Source of the DNA: Mesorhizobium sp. YC-39 | GTDB taxonomy: Bacteria; Pseudomonadota; Alphaproteobacteria; Rhizobiales; Rhizobiaceae | Direction: 5' to 3' | Length of the DNA: 64,000 nucleotides | Assembly (NCBI RefSeq): GCF_025753795.1 | Contig: NZ_JAOWPS010000006.1 | Span: forward strand, 1-64,000 | Shown here: piece after piece, positions 16,507 through 24,724 of the stretch | Layout: every line of letters begins with the position of its first letter | How positions within the stretch are numbered: position 1 is the first letter of the stretch | Notes under the pieces: generated by a model | What the model was told of the DNA's origin: nothing | Database searches by the model: none | The model's input: the letters and a program-made list of their open reading frames with translations, nothing else | Translations under genes and position numbers: made by a program

Positions 16507-16521
16507 GAACAAATCAAGAAC
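16507..16521. promoter_or_regulatory. Putative LexA (SOS) box
   Basis: GAACAAATCAAGAAC is an exact match to the alphaproteobacterial LexA consensus GAAC-N7-GAAC. It lies in the 99-base divergent region between the radical SAM gene and the glycosyltransferase. A second small palindrome, CTATTT-CACC-AAATAG (16492-16507), adjoins it. The match is a sequence observation; LexA control is inferred from the consensus known in rhizobia. Confidence 0.6.
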
Positions 16522-16580
16522 TTTTTATGGTGCGACGCGAAAACTGGCGCTCCGTCCGGCTTTCCGCTATTCGGCTAGGA

Positions 16581-17084
16581 ATGCTCAGCGTTCTCATCGA
16601 AACCCTGAATGACGAAGAGGGCCTTGCCCGCACGCTCGCCTCGCTGATCGGCGGCGCGGTCGAGGGGGTGGTGCGCGATGTCATCGTCTGCGACAACGGT
16701 TCGACCGACCAGACGCATCGGGTCGCAGAGCATGCCGGCTGCCACTATGTGGCGGGCGGCGTTGCCACCGGCATCCGGCAGGCCAAGGGAGATTGGTTGC
16801 TGCTGCTGGAGCCCGGCGCACGGCTGGCGGAAGGCTGGATCGACGATGTCGCCGTCCACACGGCCAGGCAAACCATGCCGGCGCGGTTCTCGCGGGCGCG
16901 TGCCAGCCGCACGCCGTTTCTGTCACGGGTCTTTTCGGGAAACCGGGCGCTGGCCGAAGGGCTGGTGATCAGCAAGCGTCAGGCTGCTGCCTTATCCAAG
17001 AACGCCCGCAGCGCCGAAGCCATTGCGCGCGGCCTGGCGACCAAGCGGCTCCACGCCGAGATCTGGGTCGCGCCGGCGAAGTGA
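16581..17084 (+). CDS. Small family 2 glycosyltransferase-like protein
   Basis: A 167-residue protein with the start of a GT-A fold: LSVLIETLNDEEGLARTLASL, the nucleotide-sugar motif VIVCDNGSTDQT, and GIRQAKGDWLLLLEPGARL, where the usual metal-binding DxD appears as EPGA. It is shorter than typical GT2 enzymes, so it may be a minimal or non-classical member. The chosen ATG begins directly at the first strand of the fold. An upstream in-frame ATG at 16527 would add 18 residues and would start only 5 bases after the LexA-type box. Acceptor unknown. Confidence 0.7.
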   Translation: MLSVLIETLNDEEGLARTLASLIGGAVEGVVRDVIVCDNGSTDQTHRVAEHAGCHYVAGGVATGIRQAKGDWLLLLEPGARLAEGWIDDVAVHTARQTMPARFSRARASRTPFLSRVFSGNRALAEGLVISKRQAAALSKNARSAEAIARGLATKRLHAEIWVAPAK

Positions 17085-17284
17085 GGTCTTCCCGTATGGT
17101 AGGCGGGGGGAGGCCGCGTCCTTCGCTGAAATAAATTTTTTGCAAAGGTCGTCGTTTATTGTGCATTGCACAAAATTTGACCTGGGGTTACCATTCCTTC
17201 GATGCGGGCGGATTGGGTTTGGGTAATGCCGGAGCGGTGAGCGACCGACACTTCGTCGACGCCGCCTTCACAGCCGAGGAGCCG

Positions 17285-18259
17285 ATGACCCTTTCAAGCC
17301 CTGACAAATCCGGCGCCGCCAGCCTCGAGGCGATTGCCCGAAACGGCAGCCTGTTGCGCCGCATCGCCGTGCGGATTCCGACCTATCTGACGGACCTTCG
17401 CGAGAACCCGGCCTGGCTGCCGATGTTCATGCTGGCGCGCACCATGCCGGCGCGGCGGCTGCATTGGCGGGGCGCAAAACCGGTTCGGCCGGCACAAAAA
17501 GCCCAGGAAACGATGTTCACCGGCGTCGATCGCGAGGCGGTGGTCGATGCGCTCCGCTCCGACGGCCTCTTTTCCGGGCTCGTCCTGCCGTCGTCGATCC
17601 ACGAAGAGATCGCTAGCTTTGCGCAGCGCACGCCGTGCTTCGGCAACTTCGACCGCCGGCTGGAATTCCTGCCGGCCAAACATGCCGAGGCCGAGAAGCA
17701 TTTCGGCCGTCCATTGCTCAGCGGGCATTTTTTCGAACGGATCCTCGACTGCAATGCCGCGCTCGCCGTCCAGCGTGATCCGCTGCTCCTCGACATCGCC
17801 GCCCACTATCTCGGCGGCCAGGCCAAGCTGATCACGACGCGTGTCTGGTGGAGCTTTCCGACGGGCGGGGTATCCGACGCCGAGAAAAACCTCGCGTCGC
17901 TCGGCAAATACCACTTCGACCTCGACGACTGGCGCATGCTGAAATTCTTCTTCTACCTTGTGCCGGTCGACGATGGCACTGGTCCGCATGTTTATGTCAG
18001 GGGCAGCCATAACCGCCGCATCGTCAAGCATCAGATGACGCTTCTCGTCGGCCATCCGGCTGAGGAGGTTCTGAACGTCTACGGCGTGCAAAGCCCGATC
18101 ACGCTGACCGGCGAGGCCGGTCTCGGCTTTGTCGAGGATCCCTTCGGTTTCCACATGGGCACCGTGCCGACGCGCGCGCCGCGGCTGATGATGGAAGTGG
18201 GCTTCGGCGTCTCGCCACCGTCGCGCCGGCGCTTCCACGGCGAGCCGGTCATTCGCTGA
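17285..18259 (+). CDS. PhyH-family (phytanoyl-CoA dioxygenase-like) protein
   Basis: A 324-residue protein with the non-heme iron oxygenase signature: an HxD pair at about residues 208-210 in KYHFDLDDWRMLKFFFYL, the GPHVYVRGSHN block, and a distal His at about residue 289 in PFGFHMGTVP. These fit an Fe(II)/2-oxoglutarate dioxygenase of the PhyH superfamily. The substrate is unknown. The N-terminal 110 residues resemble no domain I recognise. ATG 17285 is preceded by GAGGAGC. The upstream gap contains the palindrome TTGTGC-ATT-GCACAA (17159-17173), a possible operator. Confidence 0.75.
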   Translation: MTLSSPDKSGAASLEAIARNGSLLRRIAVRIPTYLTDLRENPAWLPMFMLARTMPARRLHWRGAKPVRPAQKAQETMFTGVDREAVVDALRSDGLFSGLVLPSSIHEEIASFAQRTPCFGNFDRRLEFLPAKHAEAEKHFGRPLLSGHFFERILDCNAALAVQRDPLLLDIAAHYLGGQAKLITTRVWWSFPTGGVSDAEKNLASLGKYHFDLDDWRMLKFFFYLVPVDDGTGPHVYVRGSHNRRIVKHQMTLLVGHPAEEVLNVYGVQSPITLTGEAGLGFVEDPFGFHMGTVPTRAPRLMMEVGFGVSPPSRRRFHGEPVIR

Positions 18260-18267
18260 TCGCGCTC

Positions 18268-18819
18268 CTATCCGGGCTTGCCCCGCCTGAGATGCTCGTC
18301 CAGCCGTGGCATGATCTCGACGAAATTGCAGGGCATGTGCCGGTAGTCGAGCTGTGGCTTCAGGATACCGTCCCAGGCGTCCTTGCAGGCGCCGGGCGAA
18401 CCCGGCAGCACGAAGACGAAGGTGGCGTTGACGACGCCGCCGGTCGCCCGGCTCTGGATCGTCGAAGTGCCGATCTTGTCGTAGGAGATGCGGTGGAACA
18501 CTTCGGAAAACCCGTCCATGCGTTTTTCGAAGATCAGCTCCAGCGCTTCAGGCGTCACGTCGCGGCCGGTGAAGCCGGTGCCGCCGGTGGTGATGACGAC
18601 ATCGACCGCTTCGTCCCTGGACCAGCCAAGCACCTTGTCGCGGATCTTTTCCCGGTCGTCGGTGACGATGTCGCGGGCGGCAAGGATGTGGCCGGCTTCA
18701 GTGATACGGTCGGCCAGTGTCTGGCCTGATTTGTCGTCGGCGAGGCTGCGCGTATCGGAAACCGTCAGCACCGCGATGCGCACGGGGATGAAGGGGCGGC
18801 TCTCGTCAATCCTGGCCAT
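18268..18819 (-). CDS. moaB: Molybdenum cofactor biosynthesis protein MoaB
   Basis: A 183-residue MoaB/MogA-fold protein, probably acting in adenylylation of molybdopterin. Family motifs: LTVSDTRSLADDKSGQTLADRI, DVVITTGGTGFTGRDVTPEAL, and LPGSPGACKDAWDGILKPQLD at the C-terminus. I chose ATG 18819 because it starts immediately (one base) after the ispE stop and gives the usual length. It is the last gene of a leftward run. Confidence 0.9.
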   Translation of the reverse strand: MARIDESRPFIPVRIAVLTVSDTRSLADDKSGQTLADRITEAGHILAARDIVTDDREKIRDKVLGWSRDEAVDVVITTGGTGFTGRDVTPEALELIFEKRMDGFSEVFHRISYDKIGTSTIQSRATGGVVNATFVFVLPGSPGACKDAWDGILKPQLDYRHMPCNFVEIMPRLDEHLRRGKPG

Positions 18820-18820
18820 G

Positions 18821-19696
18821 TCAGTCGGCCTCCAGGCTGCGTGTCGCCGCGACGAACCAGTCAGGCTGGCGGCCGCGGATTTCGGCGGCGGCGCGCTTGG
18901 CGACATTGCCGGTCTCGAATAGCCCGAAACAGGTCGCGCCGGAACCGGACATCCGGGCGAACCCGGCGCCGGCCTTGTTCAGCACGGAAAGCGCCTTACC
19001 GATAGCCGGCTGGATGGCGCGCGCCGCCGGTTCGAGATCGTTGCGGGTGATCTCCAGCCAGTTGCGGACGCTGTGGAAATCGAACGTACGCGGCAGCGGC
19101 GGCAGCCCATCATTGTCACGGCGCGAAAGTGCTGCGAATATCTCGGCCGTGGAGACAGCCGTGCCCGGATTGACCAGCACCAGTCCCAAGGCCGGAAAAT
19201 TCGGCACGAGCGACAACTCGTCGCCGACGCCGCGCGCGATCAGCGGCTTTGCCGCCAGACACATCGGAATGTCGGCGCCAAGCGAAAGGCCAATCCGCGC
19301 CAGGTCGGTATCGCCAATGTCGAGCTCCCAGCTCTGCACGAGCCCGCGCAACACGGCCGCGGCATCACTTGAGCCGCCGCCGACGCCGGACGCGACCGGC
19401 AGGTTCTTTTCCAACCGAATGACAACCGGCGGCGCATGCAGGAGACCAGCCTCCTGCCGCAAGGCGTCGCGCGCTTTCACCACCAGATTGCTGTCGTCGA
19501 GCGGGACGGCGGACGCGTATTTGCCGGAGACGGAAAACCCGTCGCTGTCGGCACGCTCGATTTCGACCCTGTCGCCGAAGCGCGTGAAGACGGCGAGGCT
19601 CTCGATCAGGTGATAGCCATCCGGCCGCTTGCCGGTGACGTGCAGCGCAAGGTTGATCTTGGCATGCGCGTGCCACGTCCGCAGGTCGGAATTCAC
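18821..19696 (-). CDS. ispE: 4-diphosphocytidyl-2-C-methyl-D-erythritol kinase
   Basis: A 291-residue GHMP-family kinase that phosphorylates CDP-methylerythritol in the MEP route to isoprenoids. Motifs: the N-terminal AHAKINLALHVTGKRPDGYH with the conserved Lys, the ATP-binding loop LPVASGVGGGSSDAAAVLRGL (from about residue 94), and the C-terminal MSGSGATCFGLF. Length is normal. It is followed directly by moaB and preceded by a small membrane protein gene, 26 bases away. Confidence 0.95.
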   Translation of the reverse strand: MNSDLRTWHAHAKINLALHVTGKRPDGYHLIESLAVFTRFGDRVEIERADSDGFSVSGKYASAVPLDDSNLVVKARDALRQEAGLLHAPPVVIRLEKNLPVASGVGGGSSDAAAVLRGLVQSWELDIGDTDLARIGLSLGADIPMCLAAKPLIARGVGDELSLVPNFPALGLVLVNPGTAVSTAEIFAALSRRDNDGLPPLPRTFDFHSVRNWLEITRNDLEPAARAIQPAIGKALSVLNKAGAGFARMSGSGATCFGLFETGNVAKRAAAEIRGRQPDWFVAATRSLEAD

Positions 19697-19722
19697 GGTC
19701 TCGGCGACGAGGGAGATGGCGT

Positions 19723-19908
19723 TCAGTCCTTGGCCAGGCGGTATTCGCCGGTCTTCGGATCCTTGACCAGCGTTCCCATCGTGCCGTTGGTCGCCTGCTT
19801 TTCGGTGCGCCGTATCTTGGCTGTCACGCGCTGGGCTTCCCTGACGAAGGAGCGATAACCGACATAGGCGAGCACCCCGACGGTGGCGAAGAAAATGATC
19901 TGTGGCAT
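19723..19908 (-). CDS. Small single-helix membrane protein
   Basis: A 61-residue protein with one N-terminal hydrophobic helix (about residues 3-18, QIIFFATVGVLAYVGY), a basic middle (KIRRTEKQ) and a C-terminal VKDPKTGEYRL. The ATG at 19908 follows GGGAGGAG at good spacing, which argues that it is real. It lies 26 bases upstream of ispE on the same strand. I do not recognise a named family. Confidence 0.65.
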   Translation of the reverse strand: MPQIIFFATVGVLAYVGYRSFVREAQRVTAKIRRTEKQATNGTMGTLVKDPKTGEYRLAKD

Positions 19909-19990
19909 GTCAAACTCCTCCCTCGCAGGGCTGGCGAACGCGGCCAATGGGGTCGGTTAGGACACTATGCTAGACGGTTCCGCTGGTTTT

Positions 19991-20854
19991 TCAAAGCCCG
20001 AAGCGAGCCCACAGCGCGCGCTCTTCCGCCGCATCGATCACGCTGCTAGCAGCGGCAGCGGCGATGTCGGGCGCCGAAAAGCCCTGGCGCGAGCCGAACA
20101 GGCCGAACCGCCCGAACAGGCCGCGCGGCGCTGTGATCAGCCTGAGCTGGGTCTTTGCGCCGAAACGGGTCTTCAGCACTCCGCGCATGTCGCCCAGCGC
20201 ATCGACAAGGCCGAGCTCCAGTCCTTTCTTGCCGGTCCAGAACAGCCCGGTGAACAGGTCGGGATCATCCTTGAGCCTGGTGCCGCGCCGCTCCTTGACG
20301 AGATCGATGAAGGTCTCGTGGACCTCGAGCTGCAACGCCTTCAGCCGTTCGACATCCTCCTTCTTCTCGGGCTTGAACGGGTCGAGCACCGCCTTGTTCT
20401 GGCCGGCGGTGTGGACGCGGCGCTCGACGCCGATCTTCTTCATCAGTTCGGGAAAGCCGAACGAGGCCGACACCACGCCGATCGAGCCGACGATGGAGGA
20501 GGGGTCGGCAAAGATCTCGTCGCCGGCAACCGCGATCATGTAGCCGCCCGACGCCGCGACGTCCTCGACGAAGACCAGAACCTTCTTGTTCTTCTCGCTC
20601 GCCAGGTCGCGAATGCGTCTGAAGATCAGCCGCGACTGCACCGGCGAGCCGCCCGGCGAATTGATCGAGATGGCGACCGCGGGTGCGGCGAAGGAGAACG
20701 CCTTCTCGATGAGGCCGGCGGTGGAAGCCAGCGACAGGCTCGGCCGGAACTGGCCGCCGCCGGCCATGATGGTGCCGTGCAGCCGGATGACCGGAATGAC
20801 GACGACGTTCGAGCGCCAGGATTTCGGCAGCAGGTGGTTGAGGAAGCGTTTCAC
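19991..20854 (-). CDS. S49 family serine peptidase (SppA/SohB-like)
   Basis: A protein of about 287 residues with the S49 ClpP-like fold. SPGGSPVQSRLI forms the oxyanion strand, and VFVEDVAASGGYMIAVAGDEIFAD carries the nucleophilic Ser, followed by SSIVGSIGVVSASFG. Family members cleave signal peptides or membrane proteins. It has a hydrophobic N-terminus but no clear signal peptide. I chose GTG 20854, preceded by GGAGA, over a longer frame starting at 20908. It lies in the leftward run between the methyltransferase and the small membrane protein. Confidence 0.85.
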   Translation of the reverse strand: MKRFLNHLLPKSWRSNVVVIPVIRLHGTIMAGGGQFRPSLSLASTAGLIEKAFSFAAPAVAISINSPGGSPVQSRLIFRRIRDLASEKNKKVLVFVEDVAASGGYMIAVAGDEIFADPSSIVGSIGVVSASFGFPELMKKIGVERRVHTAGQNKAVLDPFKPEKKEDVERLKALQLEVHETFIDLVKERRGTRLKDDPDLFTGLFWTGKKGLELGLVDALGDMRGVLKTRFGAKTQLRLITAPRGLFGRFGLFGSRQGFSAPDIAAAAASSVIDAAEERALWARFGL

Positions 20855-20936
20855 GAGGTCTCCGGTCAACAAGTTGAAGGCATGTAGGGATTCGCCGGCC
20901 AACCGCAATGCCGCGACGCCGGCCAGCAGGAATCAG

Positions 20937-21737
20937 TCAGTCGCCAAACAGCGACACCAGTCCGTTGTTGATCATCTCGGTCCGCTCCGTTGGGTGGTCG
21001 CCCGATTGCGCGTGCAACATCAGCGGCGGGCGGATCGATAGTTTTCCGCGTGCGCCGAGCGTTGCCCTGACGACAATGCGGATTGCTGCCGCCTCGGGGC
21101 GCGGGTGGACTGCCAGCATTTCGGCGTCGCCGAAACGGCCCGACATCGCGTCGAGAATGGCGCCGAGCTGCTCTGGCCGGGCAATAGTGGCGAGACCGCC
21201 GCGTGGCCTAACCACTGCCGCGGCACTTCGGATCCAGTGGTCGAACAGCCCGTCTTCCATCACATGCGCCGCCTTCCTCAGCGGGTCGGGCGTGGCGCGA
21301 TCCGCGGCGGCGTTGAAGGGCGGGTTCATGATGACGAAATCGAAGGAATTGTCGGCAAGGCCAGCGGCCGTCCGTGCCTGGCCCGACAAGGTGACATCGG
21401 CGGCGAGCACGGAGGCGCGGTCGCCGAGATGGGCGTTGCCGGGGTGAGCGAGCGTGGTTGCGGCAAAACCCGCCATTTCAGGCGAACGTTCGACGAGCAC
21501 CACCTCGGCCGCCGGACAGCGCGACAGCACCGCGAGGCCTGCGGCACCGGCGCCCGCGCCGAAATCGGCGAGCCGGCCAGTAAAGGCGGACGGTACCGAA
21601 GCGGCCAGCATCATTGCGTCCATGCCGGCGCGATGGCCACCCTGTTTCGGCTGCACCAGCCAGAAGCGCCCGCGATGGAAGGCATCGACCGTATGGGCCG
21701 GCGTATCGCGGACAAAGGTGGCGCGCGACACCGACAT
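20937..21737 (-). CDS. TrmN6/YfiC-like N6-adenine methyltransferase
   Basis: A 266-residue class I SAM methyltransferase. The SAM-binding motif is LADFGAGAGAAGLAVLSR, and the catalytic NPPF appears in FDFVIMNPPFNAAADRATPDP, the pattern of the tRNA1(Val) A37 N6-methyltransferase family (COG4123). The opening THTVDAFHRGRFWLVQPKQG-type sequence is also characteristic. Its exact RNA target is inferred from family. ATG 21737 overlaps the preceding DUF2007 stop by one base, so the two are probably translationally coupled. Confidence 0.85.
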   Translation of the reverse strand: MSVSRATFVRDTPAHTVDAFHRGRFWLVQPKQGGHRAGMDAMMLAASVPSAFTGRLADFGAGAGAAGLAVLSRCPAAEVVLVERSPEMAGFAATTLAHPGNAHLGDRASVLAADVTLSGQARTAAGLADNSFDFVIMNPPFNAAADRATPDPLRKAAHVMEDGLFDHWIRSAAAVVRPRGGLATIARPEQLGAILDAMSGRFGDAEMLAVHPRPEAAAIRIVVRATLGARGKLSIRPPLMLHAQSGDHPTERTEMINNGLVSLFGD

Positions 21738-21961
21738 TATGTCAGGCGGATCTCGTTGGCGATGCCGGCATCGGTCAGGATGCGCCGCGCCGCGTCGGCC
21801 TGATCGGCGTCGACCATGATGCGCCGTGGCAGGATACCGATCGACCCATCGAGCACGCTCATGTTCTGATCGGCCACGAAACAGCCGATGCCGGCGTCGC
21901 GCATCAGCGATTCGACAAAGGAGATGATCACGGCATCGTTGGTACGGATGAGCTCTATCAT
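21737..21961 (-). CDS. DUF2007 family protein
   Basis: A 74-residue protein matching DUF2007 (sometimes called putative signal-transducing protein): IELIRTNDAVIISFVESLMRDAGI, FVADQN, and GILPRRIMVDADQADAARRIL. It is related in fold to small PII-like domains. It is the first gene of the leftward run and overlaps the methyltransferase by one base, a pairing I believe is common in rhizobia. The 161 bases to the divergent polyprenyl synthase hold the promoters for both directions. Confidence 0.85.
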   Translation of the reverse strand: MIELIRTNDAVIISFVESLMRDAGIGCFVADQNMSVLDGSIGILPRRIMVDADQADAARRILTDAGIANEIRLT

Positions 21962-22122
21962 CGGGCGAGGTTCGCAGTTTGCAGCGTTGATGTAAATGTG
22001 GATGGACCCAAGCGCCAGAGCACCCGCGCCAATTCGCCTCTTGCCGCCCCCGTGTGTAGCGCCCTAGAGTCCCCTCAAGGGACCAGCATGCCGTCGTGCA
22101 TATTGAGGTTGGGAGTTTTGTC

Positions 22123-23139
22123 GTGGGTGTCGTTCTCAACATTGAAAACGGGAAGCGGGACGTTGCGTCCATCAAGGATCTCATCGATCTGACGGCGGCC
22201 GACATGGCAAGGGTCAACGAATTGATCCTGTCGAAGGCCGGTTCCGACGTCGAGATGATCCCGGAGGTTGCCAACCATCTGATCTCGTCCGGCGGCAAGC
22301 GGCTGCGGCCGATGCTGACGCTCGCCTCGGCCCAGATGTTCGGTTATTCCGGCGAGGGCCACGTCAAGCTCGCCACATCGGTCGAATTCATGCATACGGC
22401 CACGCTCCTTCACGACGATGTCGTCGACGAGAGCGGCATGCGGCGTGGCAAGAAGACCGCCCGTATGATCTGGGGCAACCAGGCGAGCGTGCTGGTCGGC
22501 GATTTCCTGCTCGGTCAGGCCTTCCGCATGATGGTCGATGTCGGCTCGCTGGAAGCGCTCGACATCCTGTCCAGTGCCGCTTCGATCATCGCCGAGGGCG
22601 AGGTGATGCAGCTTGCCGCCGCCAAGAACCTCGAGACCACCGAGGATGAGCATTTCGCTGTCATCAAGGCCAAGACGGCGGCGCTGTTCTCGGCCGCCGC
22701 CGAGGTCGGTCCCGTCATCGCCCAGGCGACCCGCAACGATCGCGCGGCACTGCGCTCCTATGGCATGAATCTCGGCCTGGCCTTCCAGTTGATCGACGAT
22801 GCGCTGGATTATGGCGGCACCAGCAAGGATCTGGGCAAGAATGTCGGCGACGATTTCCGCGAAGGCAAGGTGACGCTGCCAGTCATCCTCGCATATAGGC
22901 GCGGCACCAAGGCCGAGCGTACCTTCTGGAAGCGCGCTATCGAGGACAATGTCACCGACGATGCCGGGCTGGAAAAGGCGATCGGCCTGATGACCCGCCA
23001 CGGGGCGATCGCCGACACGATCGGACGTGCCCGCCATTTCGGCGAGATCGCCCGCGACGCGTTGGCGCCGCTAGAGGCCACGCCGCAGAAGTCGGCGCTG
23101 ATCGATGTCATCGATTTCTGCATCAGCCGGGTGAACTGA
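22123..23139 (+). CDS. Polyprenyl diphosphate synthase
   Basis: A trans-prenyltransferase of about 338 residues that makes the long isoprenoid tail of ubiquinone (a decaprenyl or octaprenyl chain). Both aspartate-rich motifs are present: LLHDDVVDESGMRRG near residue 97 and LIDDALDY near residue 224. GGKRLRPMLTL is near the N-terminus. Two in-frame GTG starts exist (22096 and 22123); the second has GGGAG at better spacing. With ubiA at 40.2 kb and ispE at 18.8 kb it belongs to the same overall pathway, though the genes are not linked in an operon. Chain length cannot be read from sequence here. Confidence 0.9.
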   Translation: MGVVLNIENGKRDVASIKDLIDLTAADMARVNELILSKAGSDVEMIPEVANHLISSGGKRLRPMLTLASAQMFGYSGEGHVKLATSVEFMHTATLLHDDVVDESGMRRGKKTARMIWGNQASVLVGDFLLGQAFRMMVDVGSLEALDILSSAASIIAEGEVMQLAAAKNLETTEDEHFAVIKAKTAALFSAAAEVGPVIAQATRNDRAALRSYGMNLGLAFQLIDDALDYGGTSKDLGKNVGDDFREGKVTLPVILAYRRGTKAERTFWKRAIEDNVTDDAGLEKAIGLMTRHGAIADTIGRARHFGEIARDALAPLEATPQKSALIDVIDFCISRVN

Positions 23140-23160
23140 GAAGCGTCACCCGGGTGCCGG

Positions 23161-24633
23161 CTACTTCGCTCTTCCTGGCAGGACCATCGCGGCGAGCAGG
23201 CTGATCACTATGCCTGCCGCTGCGAGCCAGAAGGCTACCTGTATGCCGTCGGCTATCGCGGCTTTCAGTGCATCGCCCGTCAGCCCGCTGGTATGGCTGT
23301 TGGCAATCGCGATCAATGTCGCCATGCCGATCGCATTGCCGATGTTGAGCGTCGTGCAGGCCATTCCCGAGGCAACGCCCTGTTCGTCGTGAGCCACGCC
23401 CGAAGCGGCCGCGATCCACATGGCGGTCCAGACGATGCCTTGCCCGACACCGGAGATGACCAGGCCAGGAACGATGGCGGCATAGCTGCTTTCGGCTGAA
23501 GCCCCCAGAACCATCAAGGCTGTGCCAGCAGCCCCGACGACCATGCCGCCGACTAAGGTTGAGCGTGTCGAAAAGCGCGTCGCCAGGCGTTCGCCTAGTT
23601 GCGTGCCGGTGGCGATGGCGATCGATGGCACCAGGAACGCCAGGCCCGTCTGCAGGGCGGTGAAGCCGTGCACGGTCTGCAACAACACGGTGAGGAAGTA
23701 GGGTAGGGCTCCGAACGTTCCCATATAGAGGAAGGTGATCGTCATGCCGGCGACAAGGCTGCGATTTTGGAATAGGCGAAGCGGCATCAGCGGGTCGGCG
23801 CTCCTTGCCTCGATCATGGTGAAGACGATCAGGAACAGGGCTGCCAGCAGGGCGCTTGCGAGGATCGTCGGTGAAGCCCAGCCATAGTCCGGTCCCTGAA
23901 CCAGCGTGAAAACCAGCAGTGTGGCTCCGGCGGTAACGGTCAGCGCGCCCGGCAGGTCGAAGTTGCGGTGCTCATGTCGCTTCGGATCGCTCGGGATGAT
24001 GGCAAAAGCAGCGACGATGGCGATCCCGGCCAGCACCACATTGACATAGAACACGGCCGGCCAGCCGAAGGCACCGGTGAGGAACCCTCCCGCCAGTGAA
24101 CCGAGCGTCAGGCCGCTTGCCCCGGCGCCGCCCCAGACCGCGAGCGCCCGGTTGCGCTCCGGTCCCTCGGCGAACAGGCGGTTGATCAGCGACAATGTCG
24201 CTGGAAACAGGAAGGCAGCGCCGATGCCTTGCACGGCACGTGCCGCGATGATGATCCAGGGCGACCAGGCGAGACCGCCAAGCAGCGACGAAAGCGCATA
24301 GAGCCAGAGCGCGAGGATAAACACCCGGCGCTGGCCCACGAGGTCGGCGGCGCGGCCGCCGAACAGCAGGAAGCCGCCGGTGAAGACGGTGTAGGCGCTC
24401 ACCACCCATTGCAGTGTCTGGGCCGAAAAGCCGAGGCTGGAGCCGATCTCCGGCAGCGCCACGAAGACGATGTTGAGGTCGAGCGCGATGATGAGCTGGG
24501 CGAAGGCAAGCAACGCCAGCGTTGCGCCGCGCCTCGTATCGATCCCCCCGCCTGTTGCCGTCACCCCGCCTGTTTCAATCACCCCGCCTGTTTCAATCAC
24601 ATTGAGTGGCGCTCCTTGGTCCAATGAACTCAT
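23161..24633 (-). CDS. DHA2 family MFS drug exporter (EmrB/QacA-like)
   Basis: A 490-residue permease with about 14 membrane helices in the DHA2 (EmrB/QacA) family, which exports toxic compounds using the proton gradient. Motifs: IALDLNIVFVALPEIGSSLG in helix 1, GGRAADLVGQRRVF in loop 2-3, and WRW-like region replaced by FGWPAVFYVNV. I chose ATG 24633, preceded by GGAGA; ATG 24645 is possible. The N-terminal tail contains the repeat VIETGG. It is transcribed divergently from a TetR gene across an inverted repeat, so it is probably TetR-repressed. Confidence 0.88.
   Translation of the reverse strand: MSSLDQGAPLNVIETGGVIETGGVTATGGGIDTRRGATLALLAFAQLIIALDLNIVFVALPEIGSSLGFSAQTLQWVVSAYTVFTGGFLLFGGRAADLVGQRRVFILALWLYALSSLLGGLAWSPWIIIAARAVQGIGAAFLFPATLSLINRLFAEGPERNRALAVWGGAGASGLTLGSLAGGFLTGAFGWPAVFYVNVVLAGIAIVAAFAIIPSDPKRHEHRNFDLPGALTVTAGATLLVFTLVQGPDYGWASPTILASALLAALFLIVFTMIEARSADPLMPLRLFQNRSLVAGMTITFLYMGTFGALPYFLTVLLQTVHGFTALQTGLAFLVPSIAIATGTQLGERLATRFSTRSTLVGGMVVGAAGTALMVLGASAESSYAAIVPGLVISGVGQGIVWTAMWIAAASGVAHDEQGVASGMACTTLNIGNAIGMATLIAIANSHTSGLTGDALKAAIADGIQVAFWLAAAGIVISLLAAMVLPGRAK
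24546..24599 (-). repeat. Three 18-base tandem repeats in the MFS exporter N-terminus
   Basis: CCCCGCCTGTTTCAATCA on the + strand occurs twice exactly (24564-24581 and 24582-24599) and once as a variant (24546-24563). On the coding strand they give VIETGG, VIETGG and VTATGG. The exact copies suggest a recent slippage event or an actively variable number of units. Confidence 0.9.
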
Positions 24634-24655
24634 GTCGGTCTCCATTCCATGATTC

Positions 24656-24722
24656 TTTATCGATTGACAAAGAATTAGAATTTGCAATCCGGAGTCAAGC
24701 GGATTATTTGTTGATCGATAAA
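24656..24722. promoter_or_regulatory. Inverted repeat operator between MFS exporter and tetR
   Basis: TTTATCGATTGACAAA (24656-24671) is matched by TTTGTTGATCGATAAA (24707-24722), which is its reverse complement at 14 of 16 positions, with 35 bases between them. The pair fills most of the 91-base divergent region and the second arm ends just before the tetR start. It is a likely pair of TetR half-operators or two binding sites; which sub-palindrome is bound cannot be determined here. Confidence 0.65.
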
Positions 24723-24724
24723 AA

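Noticed and set aside
14616..16580. Extended upstream reading frame in front of the glycosyltransferase gene
   Set aside because: It runs antisense through rnhB and the radical SAM gene; only the last part, from 16527 or 16581, has glycosyltransferase features.
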